Shown here piece by piece: positions 12,062 to 23,691 of a stretch of 64,000 nt of DNA; the first letter of the stretch is position 1, and each line of letters begins with the position of its first letter. The notes beneath the pieces are model-generated. The model ran no database searches. It saw nothing but the letters and a program-made list of their open reading frames with translations, and was not told where the DNA came from. A program made the translations under genes and the position numbers. Origin of the DNA: Bos javanicus (Eukaryota > Chordata > Mammalia > Artiodactyla > Bovidae); assembly GCF_032452875.1 (NCBI RefSeq), contig NC_083881.1, positions 60,953,689 to 61,017,688 on the forward strand, read 5' to 3'.

Positions 12062-12422
12062 GGGAAAGAACATATGATTATGTCAAAATATGCCGAGAAA
12101 GTGCCTAAATCAGCAAACTAGGAACAGACAGAAACTTCTTTAACTCAATAACAGCATCCACAAAAGGGTTGTATTTGAAATACTGAGTGCTTTCCCCCTA
12201 AAATCAAGAACAAAGCAAGGTGGTGTCTCTCACTACTCCTAATCATCACTGGACTAGAAATCCTAGCTAATGCATTAAAGGAAGAAAAACAATAAAAATT
12301 AAACCATAGAGGTTGGAAAGGAATATTTTTAAACTGAGCAGATGGCATAATTGTCTATGTATAAAGTCCCAAAGAAACTATTAAAAAAAACTCCTATAAT
12401 AGATGAGTCTAGCAAGGTCACA
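12062..12422 (+). mobile_element. L1 ORF2 remnant (left of a SINE)
   Basis: ORF2-like order: gaacatatgattatgtcaaa, ggaacagacagaaacttctt, ttccccctaaaatcaagaac, gcataattgtctatgtataa. Interrupted by a BOV-A2 and resumes at 12694. Confidence 0.8.
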
Positions 12423-12683
12423 CAGAGAAGGCAATGGCAACCCACTCCAGTACTCTTGCCTGGAAAATCCCATGGACGGAGGAGCCTGGTAGGCTGCAGT
12501 CCATGGGGTCGCTGAGCGACTTCACTTCTACTTTTCACTTTCATGCATTGGAGAAGGTAATGGCAACCCACTCCAGTGTTCTCGCCTGGAGAATCCCAGG
12601 GATAGGGGAGCCTGGTGGGCTGCCGTCTATGAAGTTACACAGAGTCAGACATGACTGAAGTGACTTAGCAGCAGCAGCAGCAG
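12423..12683 (+). mobile_element. BOV-A2 SINE (dimeric) inside L1
   Basis: Two units, each with caatggcaacccactcc-type starts, and a gcagcagcagcagcagc tail. Flanks caaggtcaca (12413-12422) and caaagtcaca (12684-12693) form a target duplication with one mismatch. Confidence 0.93.
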
Positions 12684-13545
12684 CAAAGTCACAAGATACA
12701 TGCTCGATATACAAAAAACAATTGCATTTTTGTATACTAGCAATAGACAGTTGTAAATCAAAATTTTTTAAAGTAGTATGCAATAGGCATCAAAAATAAA
12801 AGAAAGAAAAGTCTAAGGTATTAATCTAGCAAAATATAAGCAGACTTTCTTTGGTAAGAACTATAAAATACTAAGAATTAAAAGAGATCTAATTAATAGG
12901 AGAAATATTCTATATTCATCATGAGAAGTTTCAGTACTGTTAAGATATCAATTCTCTATAAATTGATTCAATGTCATCTCAAATCACAATCTCAGCAAGA
13001 ATTCTTTAAACAAATTGACAAGCTAAATCTAAAATTTGTATGGAAAAGCAAAACTCTCCAATTAGGCAACACATTTTGAAAAAGAAAATAACTGAAGAAC
13101 TCACACTACCTAATTTCAAGACTTACCATAAAAACTACAGAAGTAATCAAATATTGGTAAAGCATAAACACACATACAATAAAACAGAGTCCAGAACAGT
13201 CCAATACTTAAATGGTCACTACTTTTTTAAAAAGATGCCTACGTAACTCAACAATAAAGTATAGTCCTTTAAAACAATGGAAAATCCATGTGTAAAAATA
13301 GTAATTGGAAATCCATTGTGTAAAAAAATAAACCTTAACCCATACTTCATACCTATATGAAAATTAACTCAATGTATTACAAAACTGTAAACAATAGATT
13401 ACAGAACTAAATAAAATGACTAAAAGTATAAAGCTTGTAGATGAAAACATTGAAGAAAAGTGTGGCCTTGGGTTCAACAAAGACTTCTTAGCTAGGTTAG
13501 GCAAGATATAGGCTCTAGACCTTCAACACAATTTAAAAAGCATGA
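12684..13545 (+). mobile_element. L1 ORF2 remnant (3' half)
   Basis: Continues L1 ORF2: tgctcgatatacaaaaaaca, atttgtatggaaaagcaaaa, ctacagaagtaatcaaatat, gtgtggccttgggttcaaca. Shifted frames and stops throughout. Confidence 0.82.
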
Positions 13546-13547
13546 AC

Positions 13548-13785
13548 CAGAAACCTGCCAACGACAATATGTAAATGAATGGATATAGCTATGCTCCAAT
13601 AAAATATTATTTATGGATGCTGAATCTTGAATTTCATGTCATTTTTATAATCTCAAAATATTATTAAAAAAACAATTTTTTTCAACATTTTTTAAATGTA
13701 AAAGCCATTCTTAATTCACTGGTTATACAAAAACAAGTAGTGGGCCAGATGTGGCCTGTGGATCACAGATTGTCCAATTTTATAT
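13548..13785 (+). mobile_element. Ancient hAT-like nonautonomous element
   Basis: gaatggatatagctatgctc caataaaatattatttatgg and gtagtgggccagatgtggcc belong to a repeat typified by tgtgttccaataaaactttatt. Two relatives lie at 18590 and 52062 (the latter carrying the caggggtgggcaaatt end). Confidence 0.6.
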
Positions 13786-13789
13786 GATA

Positions 13790-14045
13790 TGATTTAATTT
13801 ATGTAACAGAAAAAGACAAAATTATAAGGACAGACATCAGATCAGTGGTTGCTAGGGAGTGGAGTAGAACAAGGGGACTGACTACAAAGGGATGCAAGGA
13901 ACGTTTGGGGTGAGGAAAATAACCTATGTCTTGATTATGGTGGTAGATATTACTGTGTATGTTTTCTAGAATTTACTGAAGTGTATGCCTCAAAGGAATG
14001 AATTTTACTGGTAATAAATATAACCTTAAATAAGTTTGACTTTTA
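13790..14045 (+). mobile_element. Old L1 3' UTR remnant
   Basis: gacatcagatcagtggttgc, gggatgcaaggaacgtttgg, gtcttgattatggtggtaga, then actgaagtgtatgcc. Follows the 3' UTR pattern of old mammalian L1s. Confidence 0.7.
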
Positions 14046-14077
14046 AAAAAGTCAAAGAAGTGCTAACCTATAATCAG

Positions 14078-14298
14078 TGTGTGCGCTCAGTAGCTCAGTC
14101 ATGTCCAACTCTGCAACCCCAAGGACTGTAGCCTGCCAGGCTTCTCTGTCCATGGAATTGCCAGGCAAGAATACAGTAGCAGGTTGCCATTTCCTAATCC
14201 AGGGTATCTTCCTGACCCAGGGATTGGACCCACATCTCTTGCACCTCTTGCATTGGCGGGTGGATTCTTTACCACTGCATAAGATGGGAAGCCCCCAA
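14078..14298 (-). mobile_element. Bov-tA SINE
   Basis: Reverse complement of a full Bov-tA: starts gcgctcagtagctcagtcat and ends with the tRNA-like head ggattctttaccactgcata ... gggaagccc. Confidence 0.92.
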
Positions 14299-14299
14299 C

Positions 14300-15840
14300 C
14301 TAAAGTCAGTAGGTAAATTAAAAATAGAGCCATATAAGTCCTTTTATCTCTGCAACCACAAAAGCATATTTCCATTTTCATATCAAATATTAATAAATTC
14401 AAACAGCTATGCCGGGGTTTTTTTCCTATAACTTCAGATAACATACTATTTTTCCCTGATGGTCTTTCACCAGGTTTAAGTGAATCTCTAGTAACACAAA
14501 ATAAGCATCACTACAAGAGACCTAAGTTCATAAAACATGTGCAAGAACAAGCATGATTTTAAGTGGACCATGAATGAGCTCTGCATCAGAGCTTCTCCCA
14601 CCATTTGGAAGAACCATCTTTCTATGTGTGAGGTGACTATACATTTCTACTGTATACCTGTTTATACACTTATGATCTCTGGCATGATCGCTCAGTATAT
14701 GGCTGAACCTCTCTGGGAGAAAGAGAAAGAAGAAGAAAATTAGAGCAAATGCTTTGTTTTAGTTCTAGAGGCACTGGAGTACTAGGCAAGTTACCAAGTC
14801 AAGTTACACTGGAACAAAAGTAGAAATCTTTTCCTAGAAGCAAAAAGTAGAAGCAAACTGTGCTACATAGGGCCTCCAGGGAAATAGAAACCCCAGTTTT
14901 CACACATAGGGAGAAGGCCAGTAACATAAGTAGAGAAATCAGTAATTATGTATCCCAAAGTGCTAGATTAGAGCTATTGAAACCACTCTCACAATAAGAA
15001 CTGTAGCAGTCCCTGAGACTGTAGCATTATTGGGGCTGTGGGATGGGATCAAATCTTTCCTGCTGTAGGGAGCAGAGAGAGAGAGAAGTGAAAAGTTCAG
15101 ATAGGACTAATCTATAATAGTTTGAGGAGGTAAGAGAGGACTTTTAGAGAGATTTTTTTTTGTAGTCATCCTTCCAGTCCTATAAAATGAGAAACTATCA
15201 TATGTAGAAGTGATGGTGTACAAGCAGATTCAAGAGCTCAATCATGTTCCTTGCCAAAGAGATCATTTTTCCCCTTCCCATTTATACATAGACCAAATTC
15301 TATCTCTGCTTCCTCATCCCAGTCATCTTCAACCAACCTAATCTGGTTTCTAGTCTACTTCTTAATCCTCACAAAGTTTACCAACAGCCTCCCTGTACCT
15401 AAAACTAACAGACAATTTTTTTTAGTCTCCATCTTACTGGGTTCTCAACAGTACTTGAAATTATGTTCACTGCCCACTTGGCCTTCATTATATTTTTCTG
15501 GTTTTCTCCTTGTTTCTCTAGCCTTTCATGCTCTTTTTCCTTTGAAGGTCAAGATTCAGGCCTCTCTTCTCTTTTCATTCTGTGTGGTAACACTGCTTAG
15601 GCAGTGTTACCCATGCCTGACTTCACTTTCCTCCTACATATAAACGTAAATCCTCAGCTCAGACTTTTCCTATGAGCTTCAATATTCAATTGCCTACTTC
15701 CCATCTGTATTGGGAAGTCTCAACGCCACTTGAATTTCAGTGCATATCAAAGTGAACTTGTAATCTTCCTATTAAGCCAAATTCCCTCCCAGTTTTTCCT
15801 ATTCCAATAAATTGTGACACCATTTAATCATGCAGGCCTG
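14300..15840. other. Intronic stretch, nothing recognised
   Basis: A 130-codon plus ORF at 15251-15643 is open but has no recognisable domain, and pyrimidine-rich composition can explain it. Near-perfect inverted copies of ggtaacactgc / gcagtgttacc occur at 15585-15611. Confidence 0.5.
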
Positions 15841-16260
15841 AAATACAGAATTATTCTAGAAATACCTTTCTCCTTCAAATGCATAATTAATCTATCATGA
15901 AGTCCTTTCAATTTTACTTCTTAAATGTGTCCTAAATCCTTACACTTGTCTCTATATCCATGCTCAATACCATAGGCCTTGTTATCATCAATGCCCACCT
16001 AGCCTCCCAGCTAGGCTACTCACATTCATACTTCTCCCCTTCTGCATACTACAGAAAAATTATCTTGTCATCTCACTGCTTAAAATACTCTAATGGCGTA
16101 TGATTGCTTTCAAGAAAAAGAAAAAACTTCTTATGAAGTCTGTTACAAAGTCTTGAATGTTCGCCCACACATTCACCTCTTCAACCTCATTTTTTGCACT
16201 GTTTCTTTCCCTTCTTTCTGCTAAAGCTACTCATCCTTTAGACTCACTATGGTGCATCTC
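15840..16260 (+). mobile_element. Ancient LINE remnant, possibly L2
   Basis: cacctagcctcccagctagg, tctcactgcttaaaatactctaatggcgta-like text (split over 16072-16100) and agctactcatcctttagact resemble an old mammalian LINE of L2 type. Family assigned from memory only. Confidence 0.5.
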
Positions 16261-16529
16261 ATTACAGGATGCATTTTATACATCCTCCTGCCTCCTCCCA
16301 GAATAGATTGCAACACATGCCTTTTTTTTCTTTCTCTCTTTTTAAACTTTAGGTATCCAAAATAGAGTTGATCATGAGGTTGCTTCGCTGATTCATGCTT
16401 GGCTCCCATTTTAATTAATTGTTTTCCCCTTCCCCAATGTGACTTCCTTTCCCTCAGGAACCAGTCTTCAAATTTTTCTAGTAAAATCTAAATAGACTAT
16501 AGCCAATGTGTCTGTGGCTTATTTTGTAT

Positions 16530-16665
16530 CAGATAGATAGGTATTATTATAAATATTCTATTATTCCTACTCTACAGAGAGGCTATTTTTGCTGACAGTC
16601 ACACTGCTAGTAAGTAAAGCCAGATTCAAATTCAGCTGCAGAATCAGAGTGCTAGAACCACTAGA
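16530..16665 (-). mobile_element. MIR SINE remnant
   Basis: tattcctactctacagagag, gtcacactgctagtaagtaa, ccagattcaaattcagctgc follow the MIR complement. Confidence 0.65.
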
Positions 16666-16754
16666 AGTTCACACTGGAATGGATATATAATTTTCCTTAT
16701 TTACATTTTATTCATCCCTTGTTTTTTAAAAGTTAGCGCTTTATTCTGGAAAAT

Positions 16755-16805
16755 AATAGACTTGACATGTATAACTGAATCACTGTGCTGTACACCTGAA
16801 ACAAA
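16755..16805 (+). mobile_element. L1 3' tail fragment
   Basis: atgtataactgaatcactgt then gctgtacacctgaaac, the terminal part of artiodactyl L1. Confidence 0.6.
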
Positions 16806-16809
16806 TATG

Positions 16810-16926
16810 AATTTACAGCACTCCCCATCGGTCACATTACTGTCTGAACTCCACCTCCTATCAGATCAGAGGTGGCATTAGACTCTCATAGGAGCATGAG
16901 CTGGAACCCAACAGTCAAGGTTGAAA
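16810..16926 (+). mobile_element. MER58-like hAT element, left part
   Basis: actccccatcggtcacatta, aactccacctcctatcagat and gcattagactctcataggag match the internal part of a MER58/Charlie-type element. The 3' end is at 17389, after two SINE insertions. Confidence 0.75.
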
Positions 16927-16934
16927 ATCATGAG

Positions 16935-17066
16935 TGAAGTGAAGTTGCTCAGGTGTGTCCGACTCTTTGAGACCCTGTGGACTGTAGCCTGCCAGGCTCC
17001 TCCATCCACGGGATTTTCCAGGCAAGAAGACTGGAGTGGATTGCCATTTCCTTCTCCAGGGAGAAT
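16935..17066 (-). mobile_element. Bov-tA-type SINE fragment
   Basis: gaagttgctcaggtgtgtcc ... ccatttccttctccaggga. Flanked by atcatgag at 16927-16934 and 17067-17074. Confidence 0.88.
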
Positions 17067-17088
17067 ATCATGAGACTGCCACAAAATA

Positions 17089-17378
17089 CGGAGAAGGCAA
17101 TGGCACCCCACTCCAGTACTCTTGCCTGGAAAATCCCATGGACAGAGGAGCCTGGTAGAATGCCGTCCATGGGGTCACTAAGAGTTGGGCACGACTGAGC
17201 GACTTCACTTTCAACTTTTCACTTTCAACTTTTCACTTTTATGCATTGGAGAAGGAAATGGCAACCCACTCCAGTATTCTTGCCTGGAGAATCCTAGGGA
17301 CAGGGGATCCTAGTGGGCTGCCGTCTATGGGGTCGCACAGAGTTGGACACGACTGAAGAGACGTAGCAGCAGCAGCCA
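17089..17378 (+). mobile_element. BOV-A2 SINE (dimeric)
   Basis: Both units present, with aacttttcactttcaacttt duplicated in the linker and a short gcagcagcag tail. Flanked by ccacaaaata at 17079-17088 and 17379-17388. Confidence 0.93.
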
Positions 17379-17388
17379 CCACAAAATA

Positions 17389-17518
17389 GAAACAAAGTGC
17401 ACAATAAATGTGATGTGCTTGAATCTCGCAAAACCATCCCCCTACCTCCCAGTCCCCGGAAAAACTGTCTTCCCCAAAACCGGTCCCTAGTACCAAAAAA
17501 GACGGGGACCGCTGCTCT
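17389..17518 (+). mobile_element. MER58-like hAT element, right end
   Basis: agtgcacaataaatgtgatg, aaccatccccctacctccca, aaccggtccctagtaccaaa and gacggggaccgctg, the 3' end of the element whose left part is at 16810. Confidence 0.8.
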
Positions 17519-17526
17519 GTAACGTG

Positions 17527-17600
17527 TGTCAGCCAAAAAGTTCGTTTGGGTTTTTCCATAACATCTCACAGATGAATGAACTTTTTGGCCAACCCAGTAT
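17527..17600. mobile_element. Mariner-type miniature element (palindrome)
   Basis: Arms gccaaaaagttcgtttgggt and aatgaactttttggcca are inverted copies around ccataacatctcacaga, ending accc then agta. This is the short inverted-repeat mariner form common in ruminants. Confidence 0.8.
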
Positions 17601-18589
17601 TTCCAATAAGTTATAATATTTCTGTAATGACATATTTACAAACACATACATGTTTTTCTCTGAGGAATGTATGCAGGAATATAATAGATATACTCAAGTT
17701 CAGTAAATACTTCTAAACTTCCTTCTCAAATGGCTTAACTCAGCACACCTGCAAGCAGGGTATGACGGTTCCAGTTTCCTCTTATCCTTGCCGATACGTG
17801 ATATTATTCAACTTAACAAAATTTTACAGCTTCGGTATATGAAATGTTTCATTTTTTTAAGTTCACGTTTTTCTGACTCCTAATGAAGTTCAGCCAGTTG
17901 GACTGTCCCACCTATAAACTACCTACTCATGACATCCTTTACCAAAACTCTATTGGATTTCCTGGGGGCCTTTTTTGTTTGTTTTGCTTATTTGTAGAAG
18001 AACTCTGTATAGCCTGTATGCTAATTCTTTATAAATTGAGCATAGCAAAAGTTCTAGTCTGACAAATAACTGCTAATTCTTTGTTAAGCAGAATTCTTTA
18101 ATTTTGATGCATTCCAATACATCAGTTTATCCCTGTATGGTTTGTGGTTTTGGTGGCCGGCTATAAAAAAAATTCTTACTTACCCCTAAGTCAGTCACAA
18201 AAAAATTCTATAATTTCTTCTAGGAGCTTTATAATTTTGCCTCTCACATTTAGGCTTTTAATCGATCTGAAGTTTATTTTTATATGTAATGTGATGCAAG
18301 AATTTAATTTCAATCTTTTTCACATAGAGAGTCTATTTTCCCAGTACCATTAAATAGCCCATCCTTTCTTCCACTGATTTGTAGTAGCAGTCTATCATAT
18401 ATTTAGTTCCTACATGTGCAACGGTCTATTTATAGAGTCTGTATTTTGTTTCATTGGTTTTTGGTTTGTTCCTACTCCAAAACAACATTGTTAGAATCCA
18501 AGCTCCAAATATAATGAAAGGTATAAAAGATCTTAAGAATATAAACATATATTTAAGCTTATAAATATAAATATAATGGTAAATATGTA
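17601..18589. other. Intronic stretch, probably old LINE sequence
   Basis: T-rich plus strand with aacttccttctcaaatggct and cattaaatagcccatccttt, which suggests an antisense L1 remnant, but I cannot place it firmly. Confidence 0.35.
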
Positions 18590-18765
18590 ATTCCCAGATA
18601 GTAGATATTGTAGGCCTTGTGGATCTGTCACAGCTACTCAACTTTGCCAAACAGATGTGAGAATAGTCACAGAAAAGCAAACAAAGAAATGAGCTTGACT
18701 GTGTTCCAATAAAAGCTTATTTACAGAAACAGGCATATTTTGTAGATCCCTGATATAAAGAGTCA
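18590..18765 (+). mobile_element. Ancient hAT-like nonautonomous element
   Basis: gtaggccttgtggatctgtc, cagctactcaactttgcc, gactgtgttccaataaaagc ttatttacagaaacaggcat. Same family as 13548 and 52062. Confidence 0.65.
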
Positions 18766-19895
18766 AAGATAATACTCATATTTAATTTAAAACTTTTCTT
18801 ACAAATATTTAAAGACATATGCAATAATATATCAACTTAGAAATAGTTTTTTCCACTTTGTCAATTCAAAAAGCTATTTCATCCAAATTTTTCATGTCTA
18901 TTTTCTCCATCCTCACCAAAGCAGCTCATTGAATTCACTGTTTTCAAAAGTAATTTCTTCATTCTGAGTTCTTTAAGAAACAGGCATTATTCAGTATGTT
19001 AGTTCCCAGTAATCCTGCTGTTCCCTGGTAATTTTATGCCCAGTCACATAGTTTTTTGTTGCTGTTGTTGTTTTCCCATTCATCTTTTTGGGGGGTGGGG
19101 TTCATGATTTGTGTAACACTGACTTTCATCAGATGATGAGTTTTAAGTTGTGCTTTCTATAAGCTCATGGCATACAGTTATAGAATGTAACCATTAAATG
19201 CAGTCACACACATTACAGAGTGTTTTTCAAACAGCAGAGTGCAACCCAATACAAGGACATAAAATAAATTTAGCAAGCCAGGACTCACAGTTTAATGAAC
19301 TATATCAAAACATTGGAAAGAGTACACGATTTCTTATAAATCTTATTTCTATTACATATATATGTATGTAGGTATGTATATACTGGGTTATAGTGCAAAA
19401 TATATTTTTTATGAATGGAAGCTTTTTAAAAAAAAGTATGAAAGTTACTGCTTTAATAATCAGCTGAGAGTAATAATAATAATAAAATAATTATTATTAT
19501 TATTATTATAAAAGAATAAAAACATATGTCATACAGCTGGCCATCCCAGTCACATACCAAGTCTCTCCTCTGAATTTCTAAATAGCTGCCTAAGCGACTA
19601 TTACAAATGTAATGTGTTTCTAAAATACGGATCTGATCATACCATCCTGTTCCTCCGCCTGGAATGTCTCTCTCTCTCTCTTGGTCAGATGCTGAGGCAC
19701 TGAAACATCAAACACTAGGGCACGGACAGAAACAGTACCTACAGTATTATCAAATAAATAAGTGGGAAACTAGAGATACGGACATAGTAACTAGATTTAA
19801 TGTTTGAAAATATTTTTAAATAGCTGAAGTACTTCACTGTTCCAAATAACTGAAAAATTTTCCAAATAATATGAGAAATACTGGCATCAGAATGT
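18766..19895. other. Intronic stretch with simple repeats
   Basis: AT-rich. Holds a taa/tta microsatellite palindrome at 19471-19510 and a ct run at 19668-19682. No gene seen. Confidence 0.5.
19471..19510. repeat. TAA/TTA microsatellite forming an inverted repeat
   Basis: A run of taa repeats is directly followed by a run of tta repeats, so the two halves are complementary and could fold into a hairpin. Confidence 0.85.
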
Positions 19896-19908
19896 ATATC
19901 ACAGCACT

Positions 19909-20184
19909 GCTGCTGCTTCTGCTAAGTCGCTTCAGTCGTGTCCGACTCTGTGTGACCCCAGAGACGGCAGCCCACCAGGTTCCTCCATCCCTGGGATTCT
20001 CCAGGCAAGAACACTGGAGTGGGCTGCCATTTCCTTCTCCAATGCATGAAAGTGAAAAGTGAAAGTGAAGTCGCTCAGTCGTGTCCGACTCTTAGCGACC
20101 CCATGGACTGCAGCCTACCAGGCTCCTCCGCCCATGGGATTTTCCAGGCAAGAGTACTGGAGTGGGGTGCCATTGCCTTCTCCG
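19909..20184 (-). mobile_element. BOV-A2 SINE (dimeric)
   Basis: Begins gctgctgcttctgctaagtc and ends cattgccttctccg. Perfect 13-bp duplication atatcacagcact at 19896-19908 and 20185-20197. Confidence 0.95.
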
Positions 20185-20197
20185 ATATCACAGCACT

Positions 20198-20650
20198 ATT
20201 CACAGCCAAAAATTGGAAACAACCCCACCGCACAGAAATAGTAAAACATAAAAAAATTGCAGTATATCCAAATACTAGAGTGCCATACAGTCATGAGAAT
20301 GAATGAAATGCAACTAGATGCAATCATATGAATGGATCTCACAAACACATTAAACAAAATATTATAGACACAATATACCATATGATTCTATTTGTTTGAA
20401 GTCTAAATATAAATATGCAAAATATTACGTGGTGTTAAAAAAAATTCAAGTTAAAAAGTCACTCCCAGGGGTGAGAGAGAGTCCTCCATGGAGGAGAGCA
20501 TGAGAAAGAGATCCTGGAAGTATGGCAATGTTCTGCTTTTTGCATTCAGTGATGGTTTCCAGATATATTCACTGTCTGGCAATTCAGTGAGCTATATATT
20601 TTCAAACTATGCACTTATCACTACATATACTATGTTTTAATAAAAACTTT
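20198..20650 (+). mobile_element. Old L1 3' UTR remnant
   Basis: attggaaacaaccccaccgc, cagtcatgagaatgaatgaa, gaatggatctcacaaacaca, tggcaatgttctgctttttg and a poly-A-like end. Typical layout of an old L1 3' UTR, and the SINE at 19909 is inserted in its left side. Confidence 0.7.
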
Positions 20651-21004
20651 ACTTGGCAATAAGCACTTTGGTACTTTTATCAATTTTTCTAAATGCACTG
20701 TGTGAACAAGTGAGCATCACCATTTTTCTTTATTTATTGACCTCTTTTTTTTTTTCTTTGAGCCAAAAGGAATTTAAGGTGGTTCTAACCTAAGGTACAT
20801 GACAGATGTAGTCAATTTTAGACCACTCAGGTTGAAGAATATCTATGCTGGACCTGGAAACATATTTATGTGGAGAAACTGCTTTCACTATGTCACAAGT
20901 TCGGTCAACTGCTTTGATTAGTCAAGCATCAATAGCTTACAAGAAAACATCTTTGTCCATATCATCCTCAATCTTTAAAAAAATACAAGTAGAATTTTTT
21001 TAAT

Positions 21005-21138
21005 TAAGTGAAAGTGAAGTCACTCAGTTGTGTCCGACTCTTTGGGACCCCACGGACCGGACCGTAGCTCACCGGGCTCCCCGTCCATGAGATTCTCCAG
21101 GCAAGAGTACTGGAGTGGGTTGCCATTGCCTTCTCCAG
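21005..21138 (-). mobile_element. Bov-tA-type SINE fragment
   Basis: gaagtcactcagttgtgtcc ... cattgccttctccagg. A local duplication ggaccggaccg sits at 21054-21064. Confidence 0.88.
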
Positions 21139-21402
21139 GTTTTTAAGTAAAATTAACAATACTTTCAATGACCTTTCAATTTCCATTGTCATTAGCCTTC
21201 CAAAGAATAAAATCAATTTTGAGGCAGGTCCATCAGCTTTCTTATATAACTTAATAGTAAGCTGCCCACACATTAAGAAATTTTCACTTTTGACCCTAAA
21301 ATCAGCCCTACTGCAAGTTAACATGATTAAGCAAAGGGATCAGGTTATACACTTAGTCTTATCAACAACAGGTATAAGCAGGATTTCCAAAACATCCTTC
21401 TA

Positions 21403-21664
21403 CTGCTAAGTCACTTCAGTCGTGTCCGACTCTGTGCGACCCCATAGACAGAAGCCCACCAGGCTCCTCTGTCCCTGGGATTCCCCAGGCAAGAACATTG
21501 GAGTGGGTTGCCATTTCCTTCTCCAATGCATGAAAGTGAAAAGTGAAAGTGAAGTCGTTCAGTCGTGTCCGACTCCTAGCGACCCCATGGACTGCAGCCT
21601 ACCAGGCTCCTCCGTCCATGGGATTTTCCAGGCAAGAGTACTGGAGTGGGTTGCCATTGCCTTC
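21403..21664 (-). mobile_element. BOV-A2 SINE (dimeric)
   Basis: Two units from ctgctaagtcacttcagtcg to cattgccttctcc, flanked by tccttcta at 21395-21402 and 21665-21672. Confidence 0.92.
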
Positions 21665-21672
21665 TCCTTCTA

Positions 21673-22150
21673 AGGGACACTCTATGACATGAAATCTACA
21701 GATTTCGCCTTCTAAAGAGAAAGGAGAGAAAAACTACCTCAGGGTTATGATGGAAAAGACTGTAATAAGTCACATTAACAATTAGCACTTTAGCAAAAGC
21801 CTCAAAAATGTTGATCCTTAGACTCACGTTTCACAACTAAAAAGACACAAACAATTTTGCATGAACTGTTGGAAATCTGCTCTGTCAGGAGACCTTAAAT
21901 AAGAGTCTTAAGAATCTCCCAGAAATAGTCTTTGAAGAGAAAGAGCTAACCAACTCTTGGATCAAGCAGATAACACACCAAAGTAGACAGCTTCCATCCA
22001 AGAACAGAAGAATGATTTTCTAGTGTCTCTGTTCCTCCTTTAAAAATTACTTTGTTAACTATCTTCTTTATTATTGTTCCTTGGAATCTCTAATGTCCTC
22101 AGCATGCTTTCATATACTTTCACTGTTAACCCATTTTTAATCTCCTTTCA
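21673..22150. other. Intronic stretch, nothing recognised
   Basis: No ORF or repeat I can name. Confidence 0.45.
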
Positions 22151-22159
22151 CTGCCACCT

Positions 22160-22224
22160 GCACGTGTGCAGCCTCAGTGGTGTCTGACTCTTTGCGACCC
22201 CGGGGGCTGTAGCCTGCCAGGCTC
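22160..22224 (-). mobile_element. Very short Bov-tA-type SINE fragment with target duplication
   Basis: Only about 65 bp, gtgtctgactctttgcgacc to gcctgccaggctc, yet flanked by ctgccacct at 22151-22159 and 22225-22233. The duplication implies a real, strongly 5'-truncated insertion. Confidence 0.85.
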
Positions 22225-22575
22225 CTGCCACCTAGGAGAATGCAAAAAAAATCTCCTTGTAATCCCACTGACAAAATTGTAGGGGTACTCCTTGAAACAC
22301 TATATACCATTAATTTCCTTTCTGTGAGAGGATACTTCTGTATTTGAATTTTCTTCACATTATTAACCTTAACTTTCAGTACTGTACAAATCAGACCTTG
22401 ATCTCAAGTCATTACAGCAGTTTCAGAAGAACCAAGAGAACTAAGAGTGGGGACTGGAGTTATCTTTGCTACAGCAGCATTCTTTTGGCAAGTTTTTATC
22501 TTTTCGCATCCAGAAATTAACACCTCATTGCAATAAATGAGAATCAAACGAAACTTAACTGCAGTTGATATTACT

Positions 22576-22797
22576 GTGTGGGTTCAATCACTTTAATTGT
22601 GGCTGACTCTTTTGCAACCCCATGGACTATAGCCCCCCAGGCTCCTCTGTCCATGGTATTCTCCAGGCAAGAATACTGGAGTAGGTTGGCATTTCTTCCT
22701 CCAGGGGATCTTCCTGACCCAGGTATCAAACCTGTGTTTCTGCATCTCCTGCATTGCAGGTGGATTCTTTACCCACTTAGTCACCTGGGAAGCAGTC
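22576..22797 (-). mobile_element. Bov-tA SINE
   Basis: gttcaatcactttaattgtg ... ggattctttacccacttagt. Flanked by gatattact (22567-22575) and gatgttact (22798-22806). Confidence 0.92.
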
Positions 22798-22806
22798 GAT
22801 GTTACT

Positions 22807-23377
22807 AGTGCTCACTATAAACAGAGTTGCCTCTCTTCATGAGGACATGGACCTTCTAGATTTCCTTGCAGTTAGTTAAGAGCCTTGTAACAAGCTTTGG
22901 GCAATGAACTGTGAGTAAAGGTAACCTACCACACTTCCTGTTTTACATAATTAAGAATGAATGTGAGTTCTCCCTTCTCTCTCTCTTGCTCAGATGCAGC
23001 AAACCTAATAGCTATGAGTTCTAATTGGCTTGCCAACAAGACGGAAGCAGCCTGGGTTGCTAAACTGCCACGGGGAAGAGAAGAATTCTAGAATCCCATA
23101 AGTAAGTCTTAAATTTTTTCAGGGGCTACTGCCCCTGGTCTATGACTGTCACAAATGCTTCTCAGCTTTTTTTTCCCCTTTTGGAGAAACAGGAAGGTTA
23201 GAGAGGACTGTAATTAGGTTATTTCTCTACTCTCATGTTGGTTGGGCTCTGGTTAAGTAGTTTCCTTTCAGAATGAAAATCTCTTGGAATATGTCAAAAA
23301 TGGTTGCTTATCCCGTCCATTGCTGGAAGTAAGAGAGAATTTTTCACTGAGCTTGAGAATTTGGTAGAGCTCATGGA
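22807..23377. other. Intronic stretch, nothing recognised
   Basis: Possibly contains an old LTR or DNA-element fragment (agcagcctgggttgctaaac region), not assignable. Confidence 0.35.
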
Positions 23378-23379
23378 CG

Positions 23380-23571
23380 GCTTCCCTGGTGGCTCAGCTG
23401 GTAAAGAATCCACCTGCAATGCAGGAGAACTGGGTTCGATCCCTGGGTTGGGAAGATTCCCTGGAGAAGGAACAGCTACCCACTCCAGTATTCTGGCCTG
23501 GAGAATCCCATGGACTATATAGTCCACGGACTCACAAAGAATGGGACACAACTGAGCAACTTTCACTTTCT
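23380..23571 (+). mobile_element. Bov-tA SINE, first of three in tandem
   Basis: cggcttccctggtggctcag ... gagcaactttcactttct, complete head and tail. Confidence 0.93.
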
Positions 23572-23691
23572 TGGGCTTCCCTGGTAGCTCAGCTGGTAAG
23601 GAATCCGCCTGCAATGCAGGAGACCCAAGTTCAACTCCTGGGAAGGGAAGATCCACTGGTGAAGGGATAGGCTACCCACTCCAATATTCTT
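23572..23691 (+). mobile_element. Bov-tA SINE, second of three, 3'-incomplete
   Basis: tgggcttccctggtagctca ... cccactccaatattctt, where it stops and the third unit begins. Confidence 0.92.

Noticed and set aside
15251..15643. 130-codon plus open frame
   Set aside because: No domain, no splice context, pyrimidine-rich composition; nothing supports a gene.
19471..19510. TAA/TTA hairpin as a possible functional cruciform
   Set aside because: A simple microsatellite explains it; no flanking signal supports a function.
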